In this document: piece by piece, positions 37,143 to 49,198 of the stretch
How the letters are laid out: each line of letters opens with the position of its first letter
How positions within the stretch are numbered: position 1 is the first letter of the stretch
From: Pohlia nutans
Lineage: Eukaryota; Streptophyta; Bryopsida; Bryales; Mniaceae
Reading direction: 5' to 3'
NCBI GenBank assembly: GCA_022496805.1
Contig: CM040099.1
Location: 1,676,501 to 1,740,500, forward strand
Length of the DNA: 64,000 bases
The notes under the pieces: model-generated
Database searches by the model: none
Seen by the model: only the letters and a program-made list of their open reading frames with translations
Told to the model about the DNA's origin: nothing
Translations under genes and position numbers: made by a program

Positions 37143-38134
37143 CCAAGTTGCAGAAACATCAACTATTCAATAAACACTGACAATGCCAGCTTATGTCGGT
37201 ACTTTCTTTATCTTGTGAAATCAATGTCGGTAGTCATTCATACAACTGATGAATCTTCTCTTAGTTTACAGTGATGATGGTTTCTTTCTTTGTTTGTTGT
37301 ACCGACTTCTGATAACCAAATTCGTTGATGGTTTCCTTAATTATTCATGGAACTGATCTCAACCAATGCATTCTATGACTTTTTCTTTTTTAATATACTC
37401 TTTGTTTATTTCTAAATAACAACTCGATCAACACTGTCACTGTAGAATTACACTCGATCAGTTCCCGATGAACTGGAGGCTGGCATTTCGGTTTACTGAG
37501 ATTCAGAAAGGAGTGGCTTCGATCTTAACTCAAGGACGGTTAAAATCAATCATGCAGGTGGTTTCTCTACAGTAAGTAGAATTTTTTTTTACATGAGTGT
37601 CAAGGGTTATCTCCGTTCCACTAACCCTGCTGTATGACTAAGTCTCATGCATTTTATGTTAAGTTGACGTTGTGAGGGTTATGGGAAATGATCGATATTA
37701 GTTAATCAGGACCTTGACCATAACCACATTATGTATGAAACGCCATATTGGTTATATTAGACAATCGCCCAATCCCTGTTATTTCTACTGTAACAGGCTA
37801 CAGGAATTGGCCAAAATAACGAATATGAGCTCTTCAACGATTCCTTTTGTGTGCAGTTAATTAATGCAACAGTACATCTGTTGTTAGTACATGTGTAACA
37901 TATTCTAATTACTAGCTTGGTGCCTTGAGTATTTAGATAGTCTTTGAAGTTTGAAGTTACGGTGACGTCATTCCTGCATTTAATGTAAGAGGCAAGAGCT
38001 AGTTGTATCAGGGCCACTGTGGCAAAGTCTAATGAGGAGATTACTAGATTGTGTGATACTAGAACCGGCATGCAAATGCTGGAGGGTCTGTCAGTGCTGT
38101 GGAGATTTCTTGTATATTTAGTGTCTTTGCAAGT
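37143..38134. other. Intergenic DNA with one weak exon-like block
   Basis: Around 37468-37560 an open frame (RLAFRFTEIQKGVASILTQ) ends at an ATGCAG-GTGG junction, but I recognise no family and cannot link it to another exon. Confidence 0.25.
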
Positions 38135-38280
38135 CCATATTAAGATTCAGTAGCCTTCATGTCCTTAGCCTTTCCTTCATGCACTCAGCTTATCATCTTG
38201 GGACTCCACCTATCCAATTAACTACTGATGAAGTCCTCTTGCATTGGGTGTGGAATATGTTGCACCATCTATTGTGAGGC
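38135..38280 (+). repeat. Dispersed repeat, partner at 30370-30515
   Basis: Same block order as the partner copy; non-coding. Confidence 0.6.
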
Positions 38281-38444
38281 AAGGCAAAGTCACAATATGC
38301 TACTGAATGCTATGTTTTACCTTAGGTAGTGTAGAGTCTACTCTTAATAGCCAGGGGTATGTAATTATTGTGTCAGTCTCATTGTCTTGTGGACCATGAC
38401 AGAGGACCTTAAACTCTAATTGTATACACTAGTAGAGAATCTAT

Positions 38445-38612
38445 CGTTTTTCATTCCCCATTTTGTGAAAACAGTGAACATGTTGAACATTATGCTTATA
38501 TTTTTGTCTTCTTTTTACCTAAACCACTCACCAGCACTGACACTGCCAAGTGCATGGCGTGGTTTCATTCCTTTTTCATTTACAGCAAGTGAAATACGAC
38601 ACATTTCCTACA
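38445..38612 (+). repeat. Dispersed repeat, partner at 41792-41957
   Basis: Shared blocks include TTCATTCCCCA, GTGGTTTCATTCC-like sequence and ACGACACATTTCCTAC, about 80% alike in the same order. Confidence 0.65.
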
Positions 38613-40175
38613 AGTGGCAGCAGTCTTCAAAGAGAACTGGAGTTTTGTCTCTGATAACAACTACAGTTGGATAACTGTTGGTGGTAAGTTGGTTAATGTG
38701 CAGTTGAAGGAATGTTGAGTCTAATCCAAGTGAGCAAGATGAAAGATGAAGGCTACCAGTTCCTCAAGCAAGTGTACTTTGTGACTCAACATTATTAAGC
38801 AGTAGCCTTGGGGTGTTATTAGGAGAAGATTTTGGAACACACATGATACTCTTTTCAGTGTCAGCTAGAGCATCACCACCAACTTTGAATTGCACTTTGA
38901 AGGTCATCCTAAAATCCAGACTTCACCATGTAGTTCCCCACTAGCATCACTCAATTAGACTCTAAAATTAATAAGCAAGCCAGTCGATCACAAGTCACCA
39001 ACCACTAACTGTGCAATCAAGAAGAGAAGATACACTAGCTTGATTTGTTTTGAAGGCCCTGAATTAGAGTTCCCTGCATTGGGTTGTTGTATTCAATGCC
39101 TCACTCCTAATAAATTATTGATCAACTCATGCACATCCATTTTTCCAGAATGAGAGAGCTATGCAGAGTGTTAGTGGAGATGCTGTCAGTATGTTTAAGG
39201 TTAAGATTTGACATGCTGTGTAATTCATATTCCACACAAGTCAGTTAGGCTCAGAATGCTCTGAGCTTAATAACGTTAATATGTATTTTCAGGCTTTAAG
39301 ATCAAAAATATTATTTTTAGAAGTTCAGTGAACGTAATCTAGTGATTTTAATCGCTGTTATGGTTTGAGCAGAAAAGATTGGAAATGGGATTCATGAGTG
39401 AACCCAGAAGTTCAAAACTTATTGGGCAAATTGAAGATGTACGATTGTTGATGGCATACCTTTTCATACCTTTTCATAAATTGGTAGAGGGAGGTTTGTG
39501 AATTTCAGAAATCTTCTCAAAATTCTAATAAAGAACTCGTTCTTTTCTATTGAGGTGCATATGATTTATAGTGCATCAAAGAAAGGTTGGAGATGTTAGT
39601 GTGCACCATTTATAACATGGTTTTAAGCAAAATCAGGTGGGGAAGAACTGATTTTAGATTAACCAATCAAGTTTATAAACCTCAATAACGTAATTTTTCA
39701 TGATAAGTGACATATGTCATGTTTTAATTGATTGGAATTTGGGACCGCACTAATAAAAGACATAATAGAATTTAGAGTCCATGATTAAATGATTTCAAAA
39801 TAGAGCGGACTATTGTTCATTCTTTCAAATCCTCCGAGAAGTCTTGAACTTTAAATTGTTTCAAGAATTTCCTACATCATAGAGAAACTGGGTAAGATAA
39901 GCGTGAAGTGCAATTTAAAGAAATATTTTCATGGTTTACATGAAGACTTTTTCATGATTACTTACTTGTATGTACTTTTAAGGTGCTTCTTTTATTTATT
40001 TTTAAATATTTAAACTCCAAATGTTGTGTAGAGATAGATAGGACCTGTCCGTTCTCTTTTAAGGCTAGCGTGAATAAAGTGTCTCTTTGACCCACCTATG
40101 GTACAATGCCAACAAGACAAAAATAAATGCCGTACACAACATACATGGATTACAAAAATCAAAATTTATCCCAAC
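38613..40175. other. Intergenic DNA without recognised genes
   Basis: Stops are frequent in all frames and no family motif, RNA gene or clear repeat end was identified. Confidence 0.45.
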
Positions 40176-40179
40176 TCCT

Positions 40180-40872
40180 TAAAAAATCCAAAACATTTAA
40201 AAAATAAAATAAAATGATGTCAATTTGGTACCAATTTTTGATATGAAGTACATCTAAATATATGTCATTTGAAATGATTAAATTGAAGAATTAAAAATAT
40301 TATTTCTTTTGTACTACAATGCTTGCAAATGTTGATTTTTGGCAATTTTTCCCACAAAGCATAAAAAACATGAAAATGAACTTATTCAGTTTGAAATTTG
40401 GATTGAATTAAAGTATTTCATGTCATCTTGGTGTGGGTGTTTTTATGATTTTCTTATTTATAATTTTATTCAATTAAAATGAACATATTTGTTGAAATCT
40501 GGAAAAACAAATGTATGTTCCAATTTTCCAAATTTCCAAATTTTACGAAATTTCCAAATTCTAGCAAAGTTTTCCAATCCAATTAACCAAAATTAATTAT
40601 TTTTAATTAAAAATAAATTCACACCTAAATGAGATGAAATAATTTAATTCAAGTCCAAATTTTAAATTAAATAAGTTAATTTTCAAGTTTTTATGCTTCG
40701 TGGGAAAATTTGCCAGCAATCAACATTTACAATCATTGTAATACAAAATGAATAATACTTTTTATACTTCAAATTAATCATTTTAAATAATACATATCTA
40801 AATGTACTTTATATCACAAATTGGTACCAAAATGACGTCTTTGGATATTTTAAACAAATATTTTAGATGATT
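40180..40872. mobile_element. Foldback element with ~200 bp inverted arms
   Basis: The left arm, about 40186-40375, pairs with the right arm, about 40675-40870: TTGGTACCAATTT, AAGTACAT, AATGTTGATT and CCCACAAAGCATAAAAA against CCCACGAAGCATAAAAA. A ~300 bp AT-rich centre separates them. It abuts the next TTAA element. Confidence 0.7.
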
Positions 40873-41449
40873 TTAACCCCTAACTGCCCAACCATGCATA
40901 TTTTGCATGATGTACAGATTTCATCCGCAATTTCTCATCCGTCATGCACATATTGTAGTGTGAATTTTTTATTGAATTTTTTATGGGAAGATAGCTTCAT
41001 GTATGTGTGATCCGATCAAAAAGGAAACAATTTTTGAAAAATTTATGCCTCATTTCGTGTTGCAGTGTTTCACCCAAAATTTTGAAGATTTTAGTCTAAA
41101 AGTGTTCTTGAAAAAATAAACTCATAAAATCAAGCATTCAAAAAATCTCCAAAAATCACTACACCTAGAGTACTACATTATAAGCCATCACAACAAATTT
41201 CATCCCCATATTGTCAATATCTTATTCGTGATTGAATTACAAAATAATTTTTTATTTTATGTTTCAAAATTTATAGAAAAATATTAGTAATAGCAATCAA
41301 AGATCTAACCGTATAGATTGAATCCAAATTTCAAAATGTATAACTTTTATTCGTACATCAAGTTTCAAATATTTATGTTAGTTGCATTTTATAATTCATC
41401 TTTGCAAAACTGCCCAAATCAGACATAGGTGAGGACGTTTAGGGGTTAA
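40873..41449 (-). mobile_element. TTAA-flanked miniature element, subfamily D, copy 1
   Basis: 577 bp with TTAA plus CCCCTAACTG and GTTTAGGGG plus TTAA. A CCGTATAG motif at 41309-41316 lies 129 bp from the right end. Matches 62402-62959 in opposite orientation. Confidence 0.72.
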
Positions 41450-41791
41450 GTAGCTGAAACAAACATTGATTTTTTGTACGAAATAGTTCTTTCAAAATCT
41501 TTAAAACGCTTCAGTTTTTACATGAATTTTTTTTTGTGAACTTCATGCGTGTAGGAAATCAAAACCACATCTGGTTGATTCATTTTTTATTTTATTTTAA
41601 AGAGAGACTTATCCAAAGTTGCCATTGGGGCTGATTTAAGAGTTAAAAGGGCTCTTTGGGGTACCTATATTAGACCATTTCCATGGTGACAAAATGTTAT
41701 TGGATATTCTTATTTTGTATTAGGACATTCTTATTTTGTATTAGGGATATTCTCATGGTACGGCAAACTGGTTGCCACTAGTAGCAGCCAT
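41450..41791. other. AT-rich intergenic DNA
   Basis: No gene or element recognised. Confidence 0.4.
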
Positions 41792-41957
41792 GTTGTTTTC
41801 CATTCCCCACTTCGTGAAAACAATGAATAGTGACTGAATATTATGTTTATAATTTTTCCAAAAGCACTCATCAGCACTCACACAACCCATGTGCTTGGCG
41901 CGGTTTCATTCCTTTTTTTCATTAACCGTAAGTGAAAAACGACACATTTCCTACTAC
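41792..41957 (+). repeat. Dispersed repeat, partner at 38445-38612
   Basis: Diverged copy with matching ends and small indels; non-coding. Confidence 0.6.
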
Positions 41958-42259
41958 CGGTAGTGCGCTAAAATAATAAACACTCAGAGGCAAAATGGTT
42001 GCAGAAAAATCAGCGCCTAAATTGATGCGGTACAATCAGTACCATCACTCAGCGAAAGCAAGTGCCTTAAATTGCTTATCAGAGCACAATTGATTTCAAG
42101 CAAATAGGGAGCAACGGCACTAAGAATACAGAGCAAGCACAAAACGTGATTGAGAACACAAAATGAGGCAAAAGAAGACAGATCGAGGCGAAGGGAAAAT
42201 CAGTAACATTACAAGGCTGATGTCACTTGCCCTTTCTAATATCTTAAATCTACGTTAAG

Positions 42260-42869
42260 TTAACCCCTAAACGTACTAGGGTGTCTTTGGAATTGACAAT
42301 TTCAAAAAAATCATCACAAAGTACTATTGAGAAGAATATTTGGAATTGATATACAAATGAAAGTACTAGATTTTGAATTTGAGATTCTATCGTACGGTTG
42401 GATTCACTAATACTATCACCAATATTCAATTATCAACTATGAAAGTTAATATAAAAAATTACTTCTCAATTCAATTACAAACAAAATTTTGATTTTTCTT
42501 AAGTGAGATTTGTTGAAATGAGTTTGAAATGAAATATTCTTAAATGTGGTGGTTCTTTGAAATTTTGTGTTTCTTAAATCTATGACCTCGTTTTTGCAAG
42601 CCCACTTTTAAACTGTAATTAATGCAATTTTGGCTAGGTCAACGGCTTAATGTTCATGCTTTTACATTTGTAATTTTTGAAAAATATGTACTCAAGTATG
42701 ACTAAATTCAACCATTAGATAGGACAACAACTTGGTGAAGTATCTCCAAAAAATTGAATGACTTTCATTCAAGCATTGATGAGAACAAAGATTGGATTTG
42801 AATCTGTTAATCTGTTAATTTGAACATAGATTGGATTAGAAATTGGATGTTGTGATGTTTAGGAGTTAA
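42260..42869 (+). mobile_element. TTAA-flanked miniature element, subfamily D/E
   Basis: 610 bp, TTAA plus CCCCTAAACG to GTTTAGGAG plus TTAA. TCGTACGG at 42391-42398 lies 127 bp from the left end. The right flank (AAGATAATGTGTAGTACATG) is the same as that of 62402-63010, so these two are paralogous insertions carried by a duplication. Confidence 0.72.
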
Positions 42870-43110
42870 GATAATGTGTAGTACATGTGAACATGATGGT
42901 ATTATACGGTCTTCATACAATACGGAAACTACTCTGCATAAACAGCCCAGTGTGAAAACATTTATAATTATTTTATACTGAAATGTTAACATTAAACACC
43001 GGTCTTATACCTTATGTTGACTGTTGTTTGTAAGTGGGAGCAAGGGTACGTTGACTCACCTCACAGCCTGGATCCCTGCCTGTTTTCATCCTGATTGAGT
43101 TGTGAGTTGA
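42860..43110 (+). repeat. Dispersed duplication, block 1 (partner 63001-63242)
   Basis: About 240 bp, over 90% identical by eye, immediately right of the TTAA element in both copies. Block 2 of the same duplication is 45490-46010, partner 63310-63810. Confidence 0.8.
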
Positions 43111-43155
43111 ATTTCTTCAAACTTCACTCAACTCACCCTCCTGCGCCGGGAGTGA

Positions 43156-43625
43156 GAGCATCTCCACCATCTCCACCCTGCCGCGTTAAAGGGACTCGTC
43201 AAGTCCTTTAACGCAGCCTTGCAAATTTTTTGAAGCCACCACGGCCTTCAAATCCTCCCTCAACATTTCGGCCTCGTCATTTGTGCCTCCAGACTTGCCA
43301 TCGTCGTGGGGTTGCAATTCACTTCCAGCGCTCAAATTCCGGAGATATTCCGGGCTTGTCGTGATCTGCCTGGAGATTCCGCAACTTGGGGAGCAGTGTC
43401 ACAGTGGAGGGAAGGAGCATTGTCGCAATAGACGACAAAAAAAGCCTACAGTGGTTGAAATTACAAGGTGTAGATGCTCAAGCATCTTCTTTATACACAC
43501 AGCTTGCCGAGTCAAGAGCAATGCGTGGATGGGGGACAATCGTGCGAAACACGAGATAAATTTTTGTAGAGCCTTGGCAGCGAAGTTTGACGTATCCTTG
43601 GAGTTGCAGCAAGGTGGAGATGCTC
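43156..43625. mobile_element. Tourist-like MITE, GC-rich interior
   Basis: GAGCATCTCCACC at the left and GGTGGAGATGCTC at the right are perfect inverted repeats, flanked by TGA (43153-43155 and 43626-43628). 470 bp. The open frame 43283-43729 crosses its right edge and is not a gene. Confidence 0.8.
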
Positions 43626-43629
43626 TGAG

Positions 43630-45080
43630 GGCTGGCCAGTCGCCGGCTCCTCCAATCCACTGTTCAGGATACTTTTCGAGAGAACCAGCCAATTTCCTTT
43701 TATTTTCCAAAAGCAACTGGTTTTTTTAAGAATATATCCCGTATATTTCGTTTATGAATACTAAATATAACTAGTTTTTATTCATTTAGTCCGATGTTTT
43801 GCCTCTATTCTTGAGATTCAATAAGCTATTTCGAAAAATCGATCGGCAGACTTGTAACTAACCGCTAGTTCTTCCCGGGCAGTGCTCCAATCTCACCCTT
43901 CCCCTTTGCCAAACGAGATCCTGCAAACCTAGGAGTCCAAGCTGGCAGTTGAGTGGGTCCAAGCTTTTGCAAATTGACTTGAGATTTTTGGGAACGTGGG
44001 TTGGATCGAGGGATGGGAACAAAGGAGATAGCCAACATCAATGCCTTGGTCATAGCCCTTAGGCCACTTTATACACATATTGGGGCTGGATGGAAGGTTG
44101 GCTCCATTCAATTCGGCTCAAGTTTGGAGTTCGGGCCATTGACAAACTCTTAACCGTAAATTAGGAGTTACCGGTAGGTCTACCGGTCTGAGTTTTACCC
44201 CGGTAATTTTCCAAGTTACCGAGTAGGTAGATCTAGAAAACACTTTTTTACCAATCTGACCTAACTATCAGATCTGGTTGTACTGTGGTATAAAAGCAAT
44301 AGAGCCAAACTCATTGGCACGCCACATTTTCCAAGATAACTGATTTCTTGCTTGAAGTATTTTCTTCTGATTCTATGCCTACCGAGTAGTTTTCTGTCTG
44401 TATTTTCACACTCTGATCAGTGTATCTTTCCTCGGTTTGTGATTACCGACCTAGCTCTGAATGCTTTCTCATTGAATTTCCTTTAACTTCTCCTCCTCAG
44501 TAGCTGACATACCCTCCGGTATTGATTACCGAGTAGGTTTTCACAAGGAGGAGCTACTACAAACCTTGTCCCGATTTCATCAAACGTTGAAATATTGTCC
44601 ATGCATGTGGCGGAGGTGGTTTCCACGTCAAGCACTTTGTCCTACTCTGTGACAAGACCATGCTTCCACTTTATGAGATTAACTTTAGTTAACTTATTCT
44701 CCATCATTATGATTGTCCCAAGTTGTGACAATAGTAATAGTTAAAAATTGATTGATGACCTCTATTCTAAGTACGCTTGGTGTTTATTGCTGGAGAAGTT
44801 CCTAATTCTTTCACACCATCTTGGATGTGGACTTGGTGCAAAGTGACGAATTGTTGGGCTTGCTCTTAGAAAGCAATGTAATGCAAAAAATGAACATGAC
44901 TACAGTTGCGACACTGTAACACAATTGCACACTCGTTCAACAATAGTTGCAATAAAAAAGGAAAAAATAGTGAATAATTTTTTATTTCTTCATTTGACCT
45001 CCCATTCTTTCAAGAACACAAACGCAACAGTAGCAGGGGGCTGGTGTGAATGGACCATGAGTAACGTGGCTTCCGCGTCA
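43630..45080. other. Unassigned intergenic DNA
   Basis: A stretch at 44150-44540 repeats ACCGAGTAGGT-like and CCGGTA-like words and includes GGTATAAAAG (near 44290). It might be an old LTR, but no paired LTR, primer-binding site or coding domain was found. Confidence 0.3.
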
Positions 45081-45083
45081 TTA

Positions 45084-45395
45084 GAGCATTCCCACCCATG
45101 CACGCTAGGAGAAACCCTCTCAAATTATTCATCTATATTTGAAGGGCCCTTGCACTCACACTCCCCCACCCTTGCACGCCCTTCACGTATCAAAAGTGCG
45201 CATCAAATAGTCAATGGACCAATCACAAGTAGAATGGGAGGAATAATCATCGAATGGTCAACTCAATAGTGTTTTGAAGGCCCAATTTCTAACACGCAAG
45301 AATCCAGAGTCAAGAAGCATTTTGAAAGGCCCCTTGAAACTTTTCATCCACTTCTTGAGGTCAGAGACCCTCTGAGGCCATGGGTGGCCATGCTC
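45084..45395. mobile_element. Tourist-like MITE with TTA duplication
   Basis: GAGCATTCCCACCCATG at the left, CATGGGTGGCCATGCTC at the right, flanked by TTA (45081-45083 and 45396-45398). 312 bp, non-coding. A related, disrupted copy in reverse orientation lies at about 46090-46345. Confidence 0.85.
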
Positions 45396-45489
45396 TTAAG
45401 GTGTGGAAAGTGGCCTCGTATCGGTTGCCGGCAAACGAAATCTCATCCCTCTAATCTTTTCAGAGCATTGACCACGACACACAAGGAAA

Positions 45490-46010
45490 ATTTTGGAGAA
45501 ACATTTTTGGGCCGGCTAGTTTGGATGTAGAATTGGCGACCAAACTTGCGGGGTGGGATGGCGGCTCAACTAGCCAAGGGCCAAAGAATCATTGTTTTAA
45601 AATGACAAATGCAATTGATCATATTGTGAAAAATACATTTCAGATGGGACCAAGTTTTACATCACTGGAGAACATCGTATATGTTGGTCAAAGAAAAAAA
45701 AATTGAACAAAACTCGGAACAAAAGGAATTATGTATAGAACCCACTCAAAATTGCTAAGAGAAACATGAAGCCAATTTGGGCTTCTTGGTCCTTTAGGGT
45801 TAATATTTCATCAAAATACACAATTACTTTAGTATGATTCTTCATGTTATGGAATGTTCTTCATTGATTTCTATGACATTAAATTTGGTCTCATATGAAT
45901 TATATTTTTCACAAAACTATCAATTGAAATTGTCATTTTAAATCCATACTAGTTATATTCAAATTTTTTAAATGGTGGGAACCTCAACACATTTTGAGGT
46001 TGCATTGAGG
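45490..46010 (+). repeat. Dispersed duplication, block 2 (partner 63310-63810), containing a subfamily B TTAA element
   Basis: Both copies contain a subfamily B element (right end CCTTTAGGG plus TTAA at 45800-45803 here, 63617-63620 there) with the same left and right flanks. The element was therefore present before the duplication. Confidence 0.75.
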
Positions 46011-46087
46011 TCCACCTCAAATCAACCTCAAACAAATGCAATGTTCTTTAGTGATTCTGATGAATTCTAAAGGCCACGTGAATTTTA

Positions 46088-46650
46088 AGAGTATGGCCAC
46101 CCATGCCCTCCCAGAGTCTCTCACACTCAAGAAGTAAATGAATAGTGCCAAGGGCCCTTCAAAATTACCTCTTGGCTCTCAATCCTAACGTGTTAGAAAT
46201 TGGGCCTTCAAATCACTATTTAGTTGGCTGTATCCTCAGATTCTACTTGTGATTAGTCAATTGACTATTTGATGCCCACTTTCGATATGTGAGGGACCTG
46301 CATGAGAGGAGGAGTGTGAGAGCAAGGGCCCTTCAAATGGGATTTCTCTAAATCCCCCAGTGGTCTTGAATGAATGGGGACAAAAGTGCCCCCAATTTTT
46401 GTTCAGTTCAGGGCTCACCTTAAAAAACAACCCCCTCCTCCAATGGTTTTTTATTCCCAAATAAGTTCCCCTGAGGAAATTGGAGCCGTAGGCTTTAAAT
46501 TTGCAGACAAATTTGCTGAAAAAAGAACTGAAGGTGCTCAAAATGAAAATTTCAGGAGGAGGGGTGAATGAACAGTACCCGCATTTAAGACCAGGCACCG
46601 GGGATTTAGAGACGGGGCTTCAAATGTAAGTTAGATGAATAATTTTAAGG
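46088..46650. mobile_element. Composite of MITE remnants
   Basis: The left part (46088-46345) resembles 45084-45395 reversed, starting AGTATGGCCACCCATGC. The remainder holds a second short non-coding block. Ends are not clean. Confidence 0.4.
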
Positions 46651-47125
46651 TATGTTCGCACCTGGCCTTAGAGGTGGTCTTACAAGGGGTCTTACATCCT
46701 TAAAAAAGTGTGTGTTCCCACCTACATTCTTTAGTAATTACCAATCCTACATGGATGTACACATGGCACACTTTTAAGAATGGGTATTAGCTAACATTTA
46801 GGAGGACAAAAAATATTTGAGCAATAGTAGGCAATTGTTAAGGGAGCACCAAAATAGGAAATATTCCCTAGTTTTTTTTTTTTTTTTTTTGAGACAAATG
46901 GTGACCTTCCATTGCAAAAGAGAATATTCCCTAGTTTTGAACACTAAAGAATGGTCTTAGCTAATGTGGCACTTGAGGCATTATGTAATCCCCCTACTAT
47001 TGCTAACACCTTTCCGAACCTCATTGATGACACCTTTCCTACAAAGAAGGTATTTTTCCCAAAATTGTGGGGGGTGTTAAATTTTTATCCACGGTCTTTG
47101 CAAACGCCAAGTGCGAACGGGCCTT
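46651..47125. mobile_element. MITE with GTTCGCAC inverted ends, carrying a nested retroposon tail
   Basis: GTTCGCACCTGGCC near 46654 pairs with GCCAAGTGCGAAC near 47108-47120; flanks are TAA-like. It contains the 46876-46922 insertion. Internal frames are not coding. Confidence 0.5.
46876..46922 (-). mobile_element. Tiny retroposon insertion (poly-A end) with 16 bp target-site duplication
   Basis: AATATTCCCTAGTTTT at 46860-46875 and 46923-46938 flanks only 47 bp: a poly-T run plus GAGACAAATGGTGACC and a few more bases. The tail-proximal sequence resembles that at 13080-13100. Extreme 5' truncation. Confidence 0.85.
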
Positions 47126-47408
47126 TAGCGAGTTAGTCCTATTGAGCATGAGTGGGAATGCTTTATAGGGGGCCACGTGAATTCTAACTTAAAGCTCAGA
47201 TTGCATCTCGGCAATTGGCCACTTGCACTATCTGTCGTTACACCAACAATTCATGAGAATGCCATCTTCAAAACACTTTTCAGACTCCCTTGCGAAGGCC
47301 TCCAGGTTGACATGTTCATTAATTATCACCTTATTTATATCACCGGAACTTCAAAACAATAAATAACAAATCATAAAAATAAACTTTCTTCATAGAAGAA
47401 TCAGCCCC

Positions 47409-47540
47409 ATATTCATTAAATTGGCCAATTTTTTTTATATTGGCCGCCACACTATTCAAATAAAGAGAGTAAATGAACTGAAATCACACTATTTGAGCGG
47501 CCAATATAATCGAGATTGGCCAATTTAATGAATATGGGGT
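47409..47540. mobile_element. Short MITE present only in duplication copy 1
   Basis: CCCCATATTCATTAAATTGG with its complement forms ~45 bp inverted ends. Copy 2 (near 55235-55250) lacks it, giving an empty site and dating the insertion after the duplication, or its loss from copy 2. Confidence 0.75.
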
Positions 47541-47559
47541 TAATCTCAAAGCTTCGTAC

Positions 47560-49198
47560 CAAGCAATTTTTCCATGATTCCTTTCAGTTTTAGTAAGTAG
47601 CATTTCTATTCCGCCTTGACGATGTTAGTATGTTACTGTGGATATGTTGGATTACAGTTATCGGCAAAGTCAACGACTGATTCAGAGGATGAGCCCTGCA
47701 ATTAGGTGTTTCGTTCGCCTTGAAAGATCACACAGATCAACAAGATCATGAGTTGGCTTGTTGCCTTTGTACGCCGTGATTCGGCCTGCAACTGCAGAAA
47801 GGAATTCAGTTTCGTTAAGTACGTTTGTTTCTCCGAGTCCTGGTTGGGTTCGATCTTACTTGCACAGTGGCGAGTACCGAGTTCAAAGTTTAGCATTAGT
47901 TCTTGTCCACGGATCTCATGTTGATTCGGTTTGTGCTTTGTTGATTCTTCACCCTCTTGATGATTTTGGCCATGCATCGAACTTTCTAATGAAATTCTCT
48001 CCACATTATGCACTTTCTCATTGTACATTCGCTACATTGAGTAGGCTTTGAAGCCGAGTCCTTTGGAGCCGAGTTTGATGGTCGAACGTTGCTAGGCCCT
48101 CAACGTCCACTGTGTATACTGTATCTCTGCTGCAAATCATCTGTTTGTGTGAAAACGACTTCAGTTTAACACGATTGATACTGTTGATCTTGGGCGTTTT
48201 AGACGCTTAGGGGTCAAGTTCGTTGTGAGTCCGCAGCGATGTTTTATGACACCGAATGTGCAGCTTGCAAGCCTTCGTCTATGTTACCTCTGCGAGTGCG
48301 ATCTGGAATTTTTTGGATCTGAAAGGCTAGAATCATTTGTCTCGGGGCTCATTCCCAGATGCGTAACTACTAGAGACCGTTGATTTCTGGACCGTGTTAC
48401 CGGCATTACATGCATGATTTATTTGCCGTTTGTTGGAGTCTCCTTGCGATGCTGATAATGCTAGGAACTAGTCCTGTAGTTGATGGACTAGGTTTTTCTG
48501 TTCTACACAAGAACGCATTTCTCTCACCTGGGGAAAGTTAAGGACGAAACGGTCACCTGAACTTAATTACTGGGTTGTCTCCGTCGGTAGCAAGATGTCG
48601 GGGGTGAGTTGTTTCCAACGTAGGTGTGGACACGTCGCTCCATTAATTAGTTTGCAAGAACGCGGGTCCTCACGATTAGGTTTGCAGTCAATTAATAAAG
48701 CTTGAGCAGATGGAATAATAATTTGTAATAGTAATAAGTGTGCTCGATCTCAACCTATATCACATTGACCAGATATGTAATAGTGATTGAGAAACTTGTC
48801 AATTTGATCGAGCAATATACAGTAGGATCGGTCGAGGGACTGCGGTCTGAATTGGTTGGAAGCTTACTATCCCATCGATTCGAGAGAGACCTGATATATC
48901 TGACCAGTCCGATCTGTTGGAACGAATTACACATCTCATCAGTTGGATCACCCCTCCCGAATGATACATTTGAATCCTTCAGAATAAAGAACGATCCCTG
49001 GAATTTTTCTGGCCATGAATGCGCAAAATTGATGCCCTGTCGCTCTGCAGGTGTGTGCTTATCCAATGCTATTATCTTACACTGCTTCAATCCTCAGCTT
49101 ACGTGTATACGCTTGAAATGCTGACAGGGTTGAAGTGCTGGAGAAGGAGTTCCTGGCAGCTGAACAGGGAGTTCAACTTGAGGCCGTAATACATTGAG
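47560..49198 (+). promoter_or_regulatory. Upstream region of extensin-like gene 1
   Basis: About 1.6 kb conserved with 55250-56927. Open frames inside it (47758-48051 and the minus-strand 47702-48028) differ from their counterparts mainly at amino-acid-changing positions, so they are taken as non-coding. From about 48972 to the ATG the two copies are identical. Confidence 0.5.

Noticed and set aside
43283..43729. 148-codon GC-rich frame
   Set aside because: It lies mostly inside a MITE with perfect inverted ends and TGA duplications.
44147..44560. Possible solo LTR with a TATA-like box
   Set aside because: No second LTR, primer-binding site or target duplication could be identified.
47702..48051. 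Conserved-looking frames on both strands upstream of extensin copy 1, with counterparts at 55460-55750
   Set aside because: Between copies most differences change the amino acid and neither strand shows protein-level constraint.
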